Assembly: GCA_964421675.1 (NCBI GenBank)
Contig: CAYQXV010000013.1
Location: 1-64,000, forward strand
Direction: 5' to 3'
Length of the DNA: 64,000 nt
From: CALLPQ01 sp964421675
Lineage (GTDB): Bacteria > Pseudomonadota > Alphaproteobacteria > Caulobacterales > Parvularculaceae
Part shown: positions 50,746 to 58,891 of the stretch, in pieces
Numbering within the stretch: the first letter of the stretch is position 1
How the letters are laid out: the number at the start of each line of letters is the position of its first letter
Program-made: the position numbers and the translations under genes
The notes under the pieces: generated by a model
Seen by the model: only the letters and a program-made list of their open reading frames with translations
Database searches by the model: none
What the model was told of the DNA's origin: nothing

Positions 50746-52131
50746 TTAACCGCGACGCCCTTCGGCGTGCTCCGCAATAATACCGGCAGCTTTTTCTTCC
50801 AATGTCTGCGAGACGCTTTTCGCGGCGCCGCTAGCAAAGGCGTGGAGGAAAAGAAGCGGGATCGCACCAATCAGGCCAAGCACTGTCGTGATCAAGGCAG
50901 AAGAAATACCGCCCGCCATGATTTGTGGATCGCCTGTACCAAACAAGGTAATCGCCTGGAAGGTCTGGATCATACCAATAACGGTACCGAGCAGACCCAT
51001 GAGCGGTGCAACAGCGGCAAGAACTTTAATAAAGTTCAATCCACCCTCAAGCTTCGGAATTTCCTTGAGCACAGCGTCATCGAGTTTCAGCGCAACAGTT
51101 TCAGTGTCAGCACCATCAGTATCCTGATAGGCCATCATAACGCGGCCTAGTGGATTACCTTTGGAAATCTTCTTAGAACGTGCCTGTCCGCTTACCTGAC
51201 CATTAACAAGGGTCAGCGTGACAAGCTTATAAAGACCAAGAAGAATACCGATAATCGTCATACCGATGATGATGTTACCAACGAGACCACCTTGCTTGCG
51301 ATATTCATCAAGAGTTGGCTCTTCAACTGTCAGATCAAGCAGAACGCCGAGTGACGGATCAACAATACCGCGCACATAATTGCCCGCTGTTGACCCTTCA
51401 ACATTTCCTGCAAGTCCCGTACGGCCACCACCTGGCTGTTTGGCAAGCTCAATTAGCGCTTCATTGTCGTCATCATCTTGCTTGTAGACTAGAAACTTAC
51501 TGTCAGCCATGGCAATGAACGGACCAACACGGGTAACTGACCGTGTTTCTGGTTGACCATTACCGCTTACAATCCCCGCATCAAACGTGGAGATCTTCGC
51601 TTGTTCAGTCATTTCCTGAAGGTAAGTAAGCCACAAATATTCGAGTTCTTCGATCGCCGGCAACGTATCGCTTGTTGCTGTATCTCTGAGCGCATCAGAA
51701 CGACCAGGGAACTCAGCACTGATCAAAGATGAATCAACCTGTTTGGCCAATTCATTTGCCGCAGAACGCGCTGCACCAAACAAATCTTTAAATTCGCCGT
51801 TCTTCTGATCCAACTCAGCAGAAAGCTCTTCGAGAGTGACACGGTTTTGATCCCGCACACCTTCAAGACGAACCGTTTCGTCTTTGGCCGCATTTTTCTG
51901 ATTGCGCACTTGTGTCAGACGAGCACGTTGTTGATCACGCTCGCGAACAAACCGAGCGAGGCGCTCTCTATTATCTGCAGCAGATGCCTGGCGTTCTGCG
52001 CGAACATCACTGAGCACTTGATCCAGTGTTTTTTGCCGAGCTTCAACCGATGAAATGCTGGTAAAACCATCAAAACTGAGGGCGGCGATGCCAGCACACA
52101 GAGACAGTCCTGCAAGTTTAAGAAGTTTCAT
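50746..52131 (-). CDS. TtpC-like ExbB family protein with periplasmic coiled-coil domain
   Basis: 461 residues. A signal peptide is followed by an extended N-terminal coiled coil (residues 30-130: LDQVLSDVRAERQASAADNRERLARFVRERDQQRARLTQVRNQKNAAKDE). A periplasmic domain leads to the C-terminal ExbB channel helices (LAAVAPLMGLLGTVIGMIQTFQAI; GISSALITTVLGLIGAIPLLFLHAF). The arrangement matches TtpC of Vibrio TonB2 systems, needed for TonB2-dependent siderophore uptake. 26 bp after DUF3450, 30 bp before exbB. Confidence 0.88.
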   Translation of the reverse strand: MKLLKLAGLSLCAGIAALSFDGFTSISSVEARQKTLDQVLSDVRAERQASAADNRERLARFVRERDQQRARLTQVRNQKNAAKDETVRLEGVRDQNRVTLEELSAELDQKNGEFKDLFGAARSAANELAKQVDSSLISAEFPGRSDALRDTATSDTLPAIEELEYLWLTYLQEMTEQAKISTFDAGIVSGNGQPETRSVTRVGPFIAMADSKFLVYKQDDDDNEALIELAKQPGGGRTGLAGNVEGSTAGNYVRGIVDPSLGVLLDLTVEEPTLDEYRKQGGLVGNIIIGMTIIGILLGLYKLVTLTLVNGQVSGQARSKKISKGNPLGRVMMAYQDTDGADTETVALKLDDAVLKEIPKLEGGLNFIKVLAAVAPLMGLLGTVIGMIQTFQAITLFGTGDPQIMAGGISSALITTVLGLIGAIPLLFLHAFASGAAKSVSQTLEEKAAGIIAEHAEGRRG

Positions 52132-52157
52132 GACCTAAATGTCCTTGCTAAATTGTG

Positions 52158-52943
52158 TTACTGAGCAGCCGCAGCGCGTTTAAGCGGCAGCGGGAAAAGA
52201 TTTGGAGCCGCTTGCTGTTTTGCAATGCGGGTCGCGTTTTTGAGGTCGGGCAAAAAGCTCTTGGAGATATCGCCCCAAGTTTTTGACTGATTATCCCAAG
52301 CTTTCAGAACGCTGTCATCGTCGGTTTTAAAGAACAGCTCTACGCGGCCAATCTGTAAAAACTCGCCGACTGTCAAAACGCCATCAATATCGATTGCACC
52401 TTCAAAGACATTGATTGTGCGACCAAACTGAGCCTCAAGCTGATAGGCCTCAATAATCTGGCGATATTTTTGAGCGGCTGATTTATCAGGATCATTTACC
52501 GCGTCGCGCAAATTGATCGCGCGGGCGCGACGACCATTTGTGCCTTCGAGGTTAAACGGCATGTCCGCATCAACAAATTTTTCAAATGCGCTGACCATAT
52601 CTTCCATCAGCGGCTCAACAGCCTGCTGCAAGCTGGCAACATTGGTGATGTCATCTTGAAGACGGGCAATCTGACGATTTTGGCCTTCAATCGTATTGCT
52701 CAATGACCGATTATACCGCAGCGAGGCGTCGAGTTGACGCTGGTCTGCACTGAACTGATTTGCCAGATCTTTGGTTTGATCATCGACATTATCGATATCT
52801 TGTTGCGCTTTTTTTGCTTCGTCAGCCGTTGCCCGGCTAACTTCCAGGGCGGTCTGGAACTGTGCAGTCGCGGGAAGGCTTGTCGCCAATCCGAGCGCAG
52901 CGATAATCGCTGTGACTGATCCAATGGTAGCTACTCTTTTCAT
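52158..52943 (-). CDS. DUF3450 periplasmic coiled-coil protein of the TonB cluster
   Basis: About 261 residues. Signal peptide MKRVATIGSVTAIIAALGLATSLPATAQ. A long coiled coil follows (residues 30-110), then a conserved LQQAVEPLMEDMVSAFEKFVDADMPFNLEGTNGRRARAINLRDAVNDPDKSAAQKYRQIIEAYQLEAQFGRTI block typical of DUF3450. The family is nearly always found with TtpC/ExbB/ExbD/TonB genes; a structural role in the motor complex is inferred. ATG 52943 has GAGG 7 bases upstream and is preferred to the longer frame from 53012. First gene of the operon. Confidence 0.87.
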   Translation of the reverse strand: MKRVATIGSVTAIIAALGLATSLPATAQFQTALEVSRATADEAKKAQQDIDNVDDQTKDLANQFSADQRQLDASLRYNRSLSNTIEGQNRQIARLQDDITNVASLQQAVEPLMEDMVSAFEKFVDADMPFNLEGTNGRRARAINLRDAVNDPDKSAAQKYRQIIEAYQLEAQFGRTINVFEGAIDIDGVLTVGEFLQIGRVELFFKTDDDSVLKAWDNQSKTWGDISKSFLPDLKNATRIAKQQAAPNLFPLPLKRAAAAQ

Positions 52944-53823
52944 TCTTGCCTCGCTTGAATTTGCCTCACCTACCGGCAGTGCAGTGTTTTTGCTTAACCT
53001 TGAAAAAACCAAAAATGGTCTTTGTCAAAACTATAGTTGCCACTACCGACCCTTTAGACGATTTGTTGTTAAGATTTCACCCAACAAATCACCGGACGAC
53101 CGGCATGATAGACAATATCAACTCGCTTCATTTTCTGCGTTCAACAAGCTCCTCTACATTGTAGAGGCGCCCCTCGAACCAGAGGGATTAATTTTTTGCT
53201 GACCAATACCAAATCAATCAACAACTCAAAACTAACGAGGGAAGGCTCAACGTGCAATATGTTTGGTCATGAACATCCAATCACCAACCAGCACGGCGAA
53301 TATCCCCTTCGCATAGGTACAAACACTGAAACAAAGATGATCCCTTTGCAATGGCGTTAATATGAAGATTCTAATCCAGACATCAAATTTACCGTACACC
53401 GCCCTTAATGCACCAAATTTTCAGCCGTCATCATCGACAAATTAGCGTCAAATCGAGGAAATCGCTCCACTTCTGCTCTACCTTCGCCAGACATTACGTT
53501 AAAATATAACACTTGCAACCCTGATTAAGGTGCCTCTACGCCTAATTAGAGCTTGACAGGCCCTGACAAAATTATCGGTGGTTCATGAAACCCAAGGGTT
53601 CCAGACAAGACTATTTAAAATAATGCAGCAAAATTCTATATTTCCGATGTTGCTGCAATGCAGCGTAAACTCAGCTGTTTACTGGGAAAAATTGATATAA
53701 ATTTCTTGTGATTTTTTCAATTTTTTGCACTCAAAGACCCGAAAATGCACGCTGATTAAGGGTGTCGATATCAATATCAACACCAAAGATCGAATCGGTG
53801 GCTGCATTACGGACTGAAAAGAC
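52944..53823. other. Long intergenic region upstream of the TonB cluster
   Basis: About 880 bases between the TonB operon start and the folK stop, both minus strand. No credible protein gene, tRNA or strong terminator found. Notable elements: a palindrome CCTCTAC-ATT-GTAGAGG (53151-53167), the PhaR-like palindrome GCTGCAATGCAGC (53652-53664), and a 24-base inverted repeat at 53761-53784 whose 11-base arms differ at one position. The operon promoter and possibly a regulatory RNA may lie here. Confidence 0.5.
53761..53784. repeat. 24-base inverted repeat downstream of folK
   Basis: Arms of 11 bases (GGTGTCGATAT and ATATCAACACC) around a 2-base centre, with one mismatch. It lies 40 bp beyond the folK stop and has no T-run, so it could be an operator or a weak hairpin. 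Confidence 0.6.
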
Positions 53824-54324
53824 TTATGACGTTGCCAACATCTCAACATTTACCGACGCCAAGCTGTCGCGCATTTTATCGGCGCGTTGATGGTAAATCG
53901 GATGCACCCAATCGGGCGCAATATCAGCGAAGGGCACAAGGACGAAGTCACGCTCATGCATAGATTTGTGAGGCAGACACAGGCCCGCATCATTATCTTC
54001 TGCTTTCATCACCACATCATCTACCGCAAGGAGGTCGAGATCGAGCGTACGCGGTGCGTTTTTAGCCCCGCGTGAGCGGCCAAATGCGGCCTCTGTTGCG
54101 TGCAGCGCCTTTAATATCGTCAAAGGATGCGCCGTCGCCGCACAACTAACGACCGCATTGATAAAGGGCGGGTCGTTCGGGTCTGGCCATGCGGGGGTTT
54201 GATAAAGGGGCGAGCGCCGCTCCACTGTGAACAATCGATCAAGCGTTTTTATCGCAAGCTCAACATTTTCGCGTGGAGAGCGAGTATTGAAAGGCAAGTT
54301 CGCGCCAATGGAAATATACAACAT
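53824..54324 (-). CDS. folK: 2-amino-4-hydroxy-6-hydroxymethyldihydropteridine diphosphokinase
   Basis: 166 residues. SIGANLP at the start, NAVVSCAA, and the diagnostic R-x-x-RTLDLDLL (NAPRTLDLDLLAVDDVV) followed by LPHKSMHERDFVLVPFADIAPDW. It pyrophosphorylates hydroxymethyl-dihydropterin in folate synthesis. No folP or folB nearby. ATG start; 48 bp downstream of the helicase gene on the same strand. Confidence 0.94.
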   Translation of the reverse strand: MLYISIGANLPFNTRSPRENVELAIKTLDRLFTVERRSPLYQTPAWPDPNDPPFINAVVSCAATAHPLTILKALHATEAAFGRSRGAKNAPRTLDLDLLAVDDVVMKAEDNDAGLCLPHKSMHERDFVLVPFADIAPDWVHPIYHQRADKMRDSLASVNVEMLATS

Positions 54325-54372
54325 AGATGCCCCTATTCCACATATTGAGCCCGCTTGGCCAGATAAAATTGT

Positions 54373-56910
54373 TCACGCCTCCTCCCCCATGGCAATGTCG
54401 ATAATATCGCTGGAAACCGCCGCTAACATCGCCTCATGGGCTTCGCCCGCAATCGGCTCGCGGTTCACCTCCAGCATAACCGGCACCGCTAATGGCGAGA
54501 CACGGCTCAGCGGTTTATGACGTATACTGCCCTTTACCCGCGCTAACAAAGCTCCCAATCGTTTCAGATCGAGATATCCCCCCGCTGCATCATCCCACGC
54601 TGCCTGCAATAAAATATGATCAGGCTCATGGTCTCGTAAAACGTCATAAATCAGGTCAGCAGAAAAGGTAACCTGGCGTCCGGTTTTTTCCTGTCCGGGA
54701 AAGCGCCGCTCAATTAAACCGGCAATGATCGCGCAATTGCGAAAGGTGCGTTTCATCAAGATGGATTCTTGTAACCAGCTTTCCAGATCGTCGCCGAGCA
54801 TATCCTCATCAAATAATTGATCCATATCAACATCGCTGAGATCTTTGCGTGCCCAAATCGACAACGCATATTCACTGGGCACAAACCCCAGTGGCTGTTT
54901 TCCCAAACGCTCCAACCTACGGGTGATCAGCATGCCCATGGTTTGATGCGCCAATTGCCCATCAAATGGGTAACAGACAAGAAAATAGCGCCCGCTTCCC
55001 TTTCTACCATTAGCTTTTTTACCAGCTGTACCCGCCGGGATATTGGGGGTGCGGCCAGAATTATGTGTATCAAATCCATAGGGAAAGGTTTCAACCAATA
55101 ATTCATCCGGGCGGGGAATAACAGATTTTTCCTGCTGCATGGCCAACCATTCTTGCACAGCTGCTGGATATTTATGCCATTGGGATGGGGCGTAAATCAT
55201 CTCGCGCACGCGCCCGGCAAGATAGGTGGAGAGCGGGAATTTGCCGCCTTGCCAACTGGGAACCTTAGGTGTGCCCGTCTTATCGCGGCTGACAATAACA
55301 TCGGTGACGGTTACTTTTTCAAGCTTTAGCAATTCCCCTGCGAATAAAAATGTATCCCCCGGCACCAGCCATTCAACAAACCATTCCTCGACCTCGCCAA
55401 GTTTGCGGCCTGGGCGTTTGGGCCCTTTGGCTGCGCCAAGGCGAACACTTAGCGAGGGCGATTCAACAATCGTTCCGACATTCATGCGATATTGCTGCGC
55501 GGTGCGCGCATCACGTACCCGCCAAAGCCCCTTGTCAGGCACAAGGCGGCGAAAGCGATCATAAGATTTTAGCGCATAGCCGCCCGTTGCTACAAAGTTC
55601 AGGATTTTATCGAATGTCGCTCTGGAGAGCTGCGCGTAAGGCGCAGCGCTAATAACTTCCCCATACAGAATATCTGCATCAAACGGCGCCGAACAAGCCA
55701 TGCCCATAATATGTTGCGCCAGAACATCCAACGCACCGGCGCGCGAAAATTCTCCGTCAAGCTGGCCCTCATGGATGGCATCTTGCGCGGCAATACATTC
55801 CAGCACATCAATACGGTTTGCCGGGACAAGCATTGCCTGTGAGGGTTCATTCATCCGGTGATTGGCCCGGCCAATGCGCTGAGTTAACCGGCTTGCCCCT
55901 TTGGGTGCGCCCACCTGCAAAACAAGATCAACATCCCCCCAGTCAATTCCCAGATCAAGGGTCGACGTGCACACCACAGCACGCAAAGCCCCGCGCGCCA
56001 TCGCCGCTTCAACTTTGCGCCGCCGCTCCACATCGAGCGACCCATGATGGAGCGCAATGGGTAAATTATCATCATTGATGCGCCATAATTCCTGAAAAGT
56101 AATTTCCGCCTGACTGCGCGTATTGACAAAAACCAAAGCCAGATTGGCAGATTTAATCGCCCCATAAATCTCTCCCATGGCATGGCGCGCAGAGTGACCC
56201 GACCAGGGGATATGTTCATCGGAATGCAACAGGCTCACTTTTGGCGTTGCCCCGCCTTGCGCACGCACCAACATTGCGCGCTGCGCATTGGCATCATGTT
56301 GCGGCGTCAAAAAATCCAGCAAAGGGGCCGGATCTGGAACCGTCGCTGACAGGCCGGTAATCCGCAAGGGATGGCCTGCCCTTTTGGTTAGCGCACGCAA
56401 GCGCGACAGGCCAAGGCTTAGCAAATGCCCGCGTTTTTGGTTAATCAATGCATGGATTTCATCCAAAATAACGCAGCGCAAGGATTGGAAAAATTGCTCA
56501 GCACCCGGATGGGCTAAAAGAAGCGCAATTTGCTCTGGCGTGGTCAGTAAAATATTAGGCGGCTTATCGCGTTGGCGTTGACGCCGATTGGCCGGCGTGT
56601 CGCCCGTGCGCGTTTCAATACTCAAAGACAGGCCCATTTCGCTGACGGGCGTTTCAATGTTTCTGGCAATATCAACCGCAAGCGCTTTTAGCGGTGAAAT
56701 ATAGAGCGTGTGAAGGCCCTGATAGTTTTGCGCAGCATTGAGTTCTACAAGGCTGGGCAAAAACCCGGCAAGGGTTTTACCTCCGCCCGTGGGAGCTATC
56801 AGCAGATGAGAGCGCCCCGCAAGACCGGCCTCCAGGCATTCAAGCTGATGAGTGCGCGGTTCCCAGCCCCGTGTCGCAAACCAGTTCTCAAACAAATGCG
56901 GCAGTGCCAT
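54373..56910 (-). CDS. Lhr-type DEXH-box helicase (ligase-associated DNA damage response type)
   Basis: About 845 residues. Motif I APTGGGKTLAGFLP, motif II VILDEIHAL, motif III GLSATVP, motif V VCTSTLDLGIDWGDVDLVLQVGAPKG and motif VI RLTQRIGRANHR. The C-terminal half has the Lhr winged-helix and accessory region (AGELLKLEKVTVTDVIVSRDKTG; FPYGFDTHNSG). It matches the helicase of bacterial ATP-dependent-ligase-associated repair clusters, but the ligase, exonuclease and PdeM phosphoesterase are not beside it. The ATG at 56910 gives the normal N-terminus (ALPHLFENWFATRGWEPRTHQ); the longer frame runs into mipZ. Confidence 0.9.
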   Translation of the reverse strand: MALPHLFENWFATRGWEPRTHQLECLEAGLAGRSHLLIAPTGGGKTLAGFLPSLVELNAAQNYQGLHTLYISPLKALAVDIARNIETPVSEMGLSLSIETRTGDTPANRRQRQRDKPPNILLTTPEQIALLLAHPGAEQFFQSLRCVILDEIHALINQKRGHLLSLGLSRLRALTKRAGHPLRITGLSATVPDPAPLLDFLTPQHDANAQRAMLVRAQGGATPKVSLLHSDEHIPWSGHSARHAMGEIYGAIKSANLALVFVNTRSQAEITFQELWRINDDNLPIALHHGSLDVERRRKVEAAMARGALRAVVCTSTLDLGIDWGDVDLVLQVGAPKGASRLTQRIGRANHRMNEPSQAMLVPANRIDVLECIAAQDAIHEGQLDGEFSRAGALDVLAQHIMGMACSAPFDADILYGEVISAAPYAQLSRATFDKILNFVATGGYALKSYDRFRRLVPDKGLWRVRDARTAQQYRMNVGTIVESPSLSVRLGAAKGPKRPGRKLGEVEEWFVEWLVPGDTFLFAGELLKLEKVTVTDVIVSRDKTGTPKVPSWQGGKFPLSTYLAGRVREMIYAPSQWHKYPAAVQEWLAMQQEKSVIPRPDELLVETFPYGFDTHNSGRTPNIPAGTAGKKANGRKGSGRYFLVCYPFDGQLAHQTMGMLITRRLERLGKQPLGFVPSEYALSIWARKDLSDVDMDQLFDEDMLGDDLESWLQESILMKRTFRNCAIIAGLIERRFPGQEKTGRQVTFSADLIYDVLRDHEPDHILLQAAWDDAAGGYLDLKRLGALLARVKGSIRHKPLSRVSPLAVPVMLEVNREPIAGEAHEAMLAAVSSDIIDIAMGEEA

Positions 56911-56998
56911 GAAACAAACCAAGCAGCAGTAAACCGGGGAGTCAAATTTCGGGGAGCGAAAACCGACAGAGCAGAAAATCAAAAAAGTGCGGGCGCGC

Positions 56999-57847
56999 TT
57001 AGGCGGCGATATCGCCATCTTCTGTGTTGCCCAAATCAAAGGCAGGCAAGCGTAACATGACAACCAGCGATCGGATCTCCAACCTGGCGGTCAAATGGCT
57101 CATGGTTTTCAACTTTATCGGCGAGTGCTCTCCGCCCAGATCCAACAAGGTGAGGCCCGCAGGAAACAATTCCCGAAAGATCACCCGTTCCCCAAAGCCG
57201 CGCGCGATCCGAAAGCCGATACGGTCCGCCAGATCGTCTAAACGCTCACCAACCTCTTTTTGGTTGCGCGCTTTGGTCGGTGATAAGCGATTGCGCATCA
57301 CCACCCAATCGACGGCTTTTTGTGCCCCCGATAGAGCGCGTTGTTTGCGCGCTTCCCAAACCACCTCGGCATAGACGCTTGGCCTGATGACCTTGCGTGT
57401 TTGCGGGTCTATTTGGGCCAGCAAGTCAAAATCAACAAAACTGTCATTCATCGGCGTCAAAATTGTATCTGCATGCAAATGCGCAAGGCGCGCCATATGG
57501 GTATTGGCACCGGGACAATCAATCACGATAAAATGGCACTCAGAAAGACATTGCAGAGCGTCGCGAAAGGTTTGCGTTTCCTTGGCCTTGGCATCGGCCC
57601 GGCTATCGGCCTCAGAGGGCGGCGACACCGCGATTTGCGGGAAGGTCAGCTCCATTTGCGAATATTCAGAACAGGCCCGCCGATTGGCTAGATAGCGGGT
57701 CAGGCTTTGCTGACGATGATCAAGATCAATCGTACCAACCCGGTAGCCGCTCTTTAATAGGGCAACAATAATGTGCATGGCCGCGGTCGATTTACCCGAC
57801 CCGCCTTTTTCGTTCCCGACCACGATAATGTGGCTTTCCATGCCCAT
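56999..57847 (-). CDS. mipZ: Division plane positioning ATPase MipZ
   Basis: 282 residues of the ParA/MinD family. The deviant Walker A is NEKGGSGKSTAAMH (residues 12-25), then GTIDLDHRQQSLTRYLANR, DCPGANTHMARLAHLHADTILTPMNDSFVDFDLLAQID and VWEARKQRALS. In Caulobacter MipZ dimers form a bipolar gradient from ParB at the origins and block FtsZ, placing the ring at mid-cell; the same role is inferred. Start ATG 57847 or two codons later. 88 bp upstream of the helicase on the same strand. Confidence 0.93.
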   Translation of the reverse strand: MGMESHIIVVGNEKGGSGKSTAAMHIIVALLKSGYRVGTIDLDHRQQSLTRYLANRRACSEYSQMELTFPQIAVSPPSEADSRADAKAKETQTFRDALQCLSECHFIVIDCPGANTHMARLAHLHADTILTPMNDSFVDFDLLAQIDPQTRKVIRPSVYAEVVWEARKQRALSGAQKAVDWVVMRNRLSPTKARNQKEVGERLDDLADRIGFRIARGFGERVIFRELFPAGLTLLDLGGEHSPIKLKTMSHLTARLEIRSLVVMLRLPAFDLGNTEDGDIAA

Positions 57848-57977
57848 TTCTCTCTCTAACCCCAGCTTTTTATCCGTACCGCCTCAACCCCCCGAAAGTG
57901 CCACACTTTTTGCAGGTATCCAGATCTGCTTGCACAATCGGGCGCTGTAGCGTCCCAAAAGCTTAAGGCTTTGTAAC

Positions 57978-58868
57978 ATGATGAAACACTGGTCTGATTC
58001 TTACCGCGATTGCTATTCCCGCATTGGCCTGATTTTCAGCCTGTCTGCCCTGCTCTGTGCCAGTTTTCTCCTCAGCGCCCCGCAGGCCCGCGCCGGGATC
58101 ACCATTTCCCCGCTGCGCGCAGTCCTCACCGAAGAGAGCCGGTCGATCGAGATCTCGGTTCGAAACTCCTCCCAGCAATTGCTGGATGCCGATATCAGCC
58201 TGATCGATCTTGCCGCAACCCCTGAAGGCTATGCCGCCCCCCTGCCGCGCCAACGCGATGAGGTTAGTGCGACGCCGTGGCTGGTGGTAAGCCCGACAAC
58301 CTTCTCTCTGGAGCCCGGTGCCCAGCAAACCGTTACCTTGCATTTTCGCGACGATAAGACCGCCCCGACCCGCGAATATCGCTCCCACCTGTTTATCGAG
58401 ACCGTGCCGACACGGGGCAATGTTCACGCAATTTCCGCGCACACTATAGGGCCAGACACCAATACCGGCCTGGCGCTGGATGCGCGAATGGCGATCTCCA
58501 TTCCGATTATGGTTCGTCCCGCCGGATTGGCCCTGCCCAAAGTCTTGCTCAAAGATCCAAAACTTGTGCGCTCTGATAATGGCTCATTGGGGTTTGCCGC
58601 GCGCCTTACCTTACCAAAGGCAGCGCCTCATCGCTCGGTACATGGTGCGGTGAAAATTATTCACACGCCGACCCGTCCGGGGGAAGCAAAGCTTCCAACG
58701 CGCATTTTAGAAAATGTCGTGATCTATCCCGATGCGGGCTCGCGCAAGGTGACAATCCCATTGGGGCAAGACGATATTCAGCCCGGTGAATTGCAATTGG
58801 TCTGGGAGGGGCGTTTTGAAGATACCGCGATCCGGCCCGTATCGCGAACCTTTAAGATCGACGGGTAA
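57978..58868 (+). CDS. PapD-like periplasmic pilus chaperone family protein
   Basis: 296 residues. A signal peptide (SRIGLIFSLSALLCASFLLSAPQARA) is followed by an N-terminal immunoglobulin-type domain: GITISPLRAVLTEESRSIEISVRNSS, WLVVSPTTFSLEPGAQQTVTLHFRDD, EYRSHLFIETVP. The domain and the order of strands resemble fimbrial (PapD/FimC) chaperones. No usher or pilin gene is nearby, so it may be an orphan or serve a distant cluster. Divergent from mipZ; convergent with clpA, 23 bp apart. Confidence 0.75.
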   Translation: MMKHWSDSYRDCYSRIGLIFSLSALLCASFLLSAPQARAGITISPLRAVLTEESRSIEISVRNSSQQLLDADISLIDLAATPEGYAAPLPRQRDEVSATPWLVVSPTTFSLEPGAQQTVTLHFRDDKTAPTREYRSHLFIETVPTRGNVHAISAHTIGPDTNTGLALDARMAISIPIMVRPAGLALPKVLLKDPKLVRSDNGSLGFAARLTLPKAAPHRSVHGAVKIIHTPTRPGEAKLPTRILENVVIYPDAGSRKVTIPLGQDDIQPGELQLVWEGRFEDTAIRPVSRTFKIDG

Positions 58869-58891
58869 AGCGCATTTTCCCGACTACGGCG

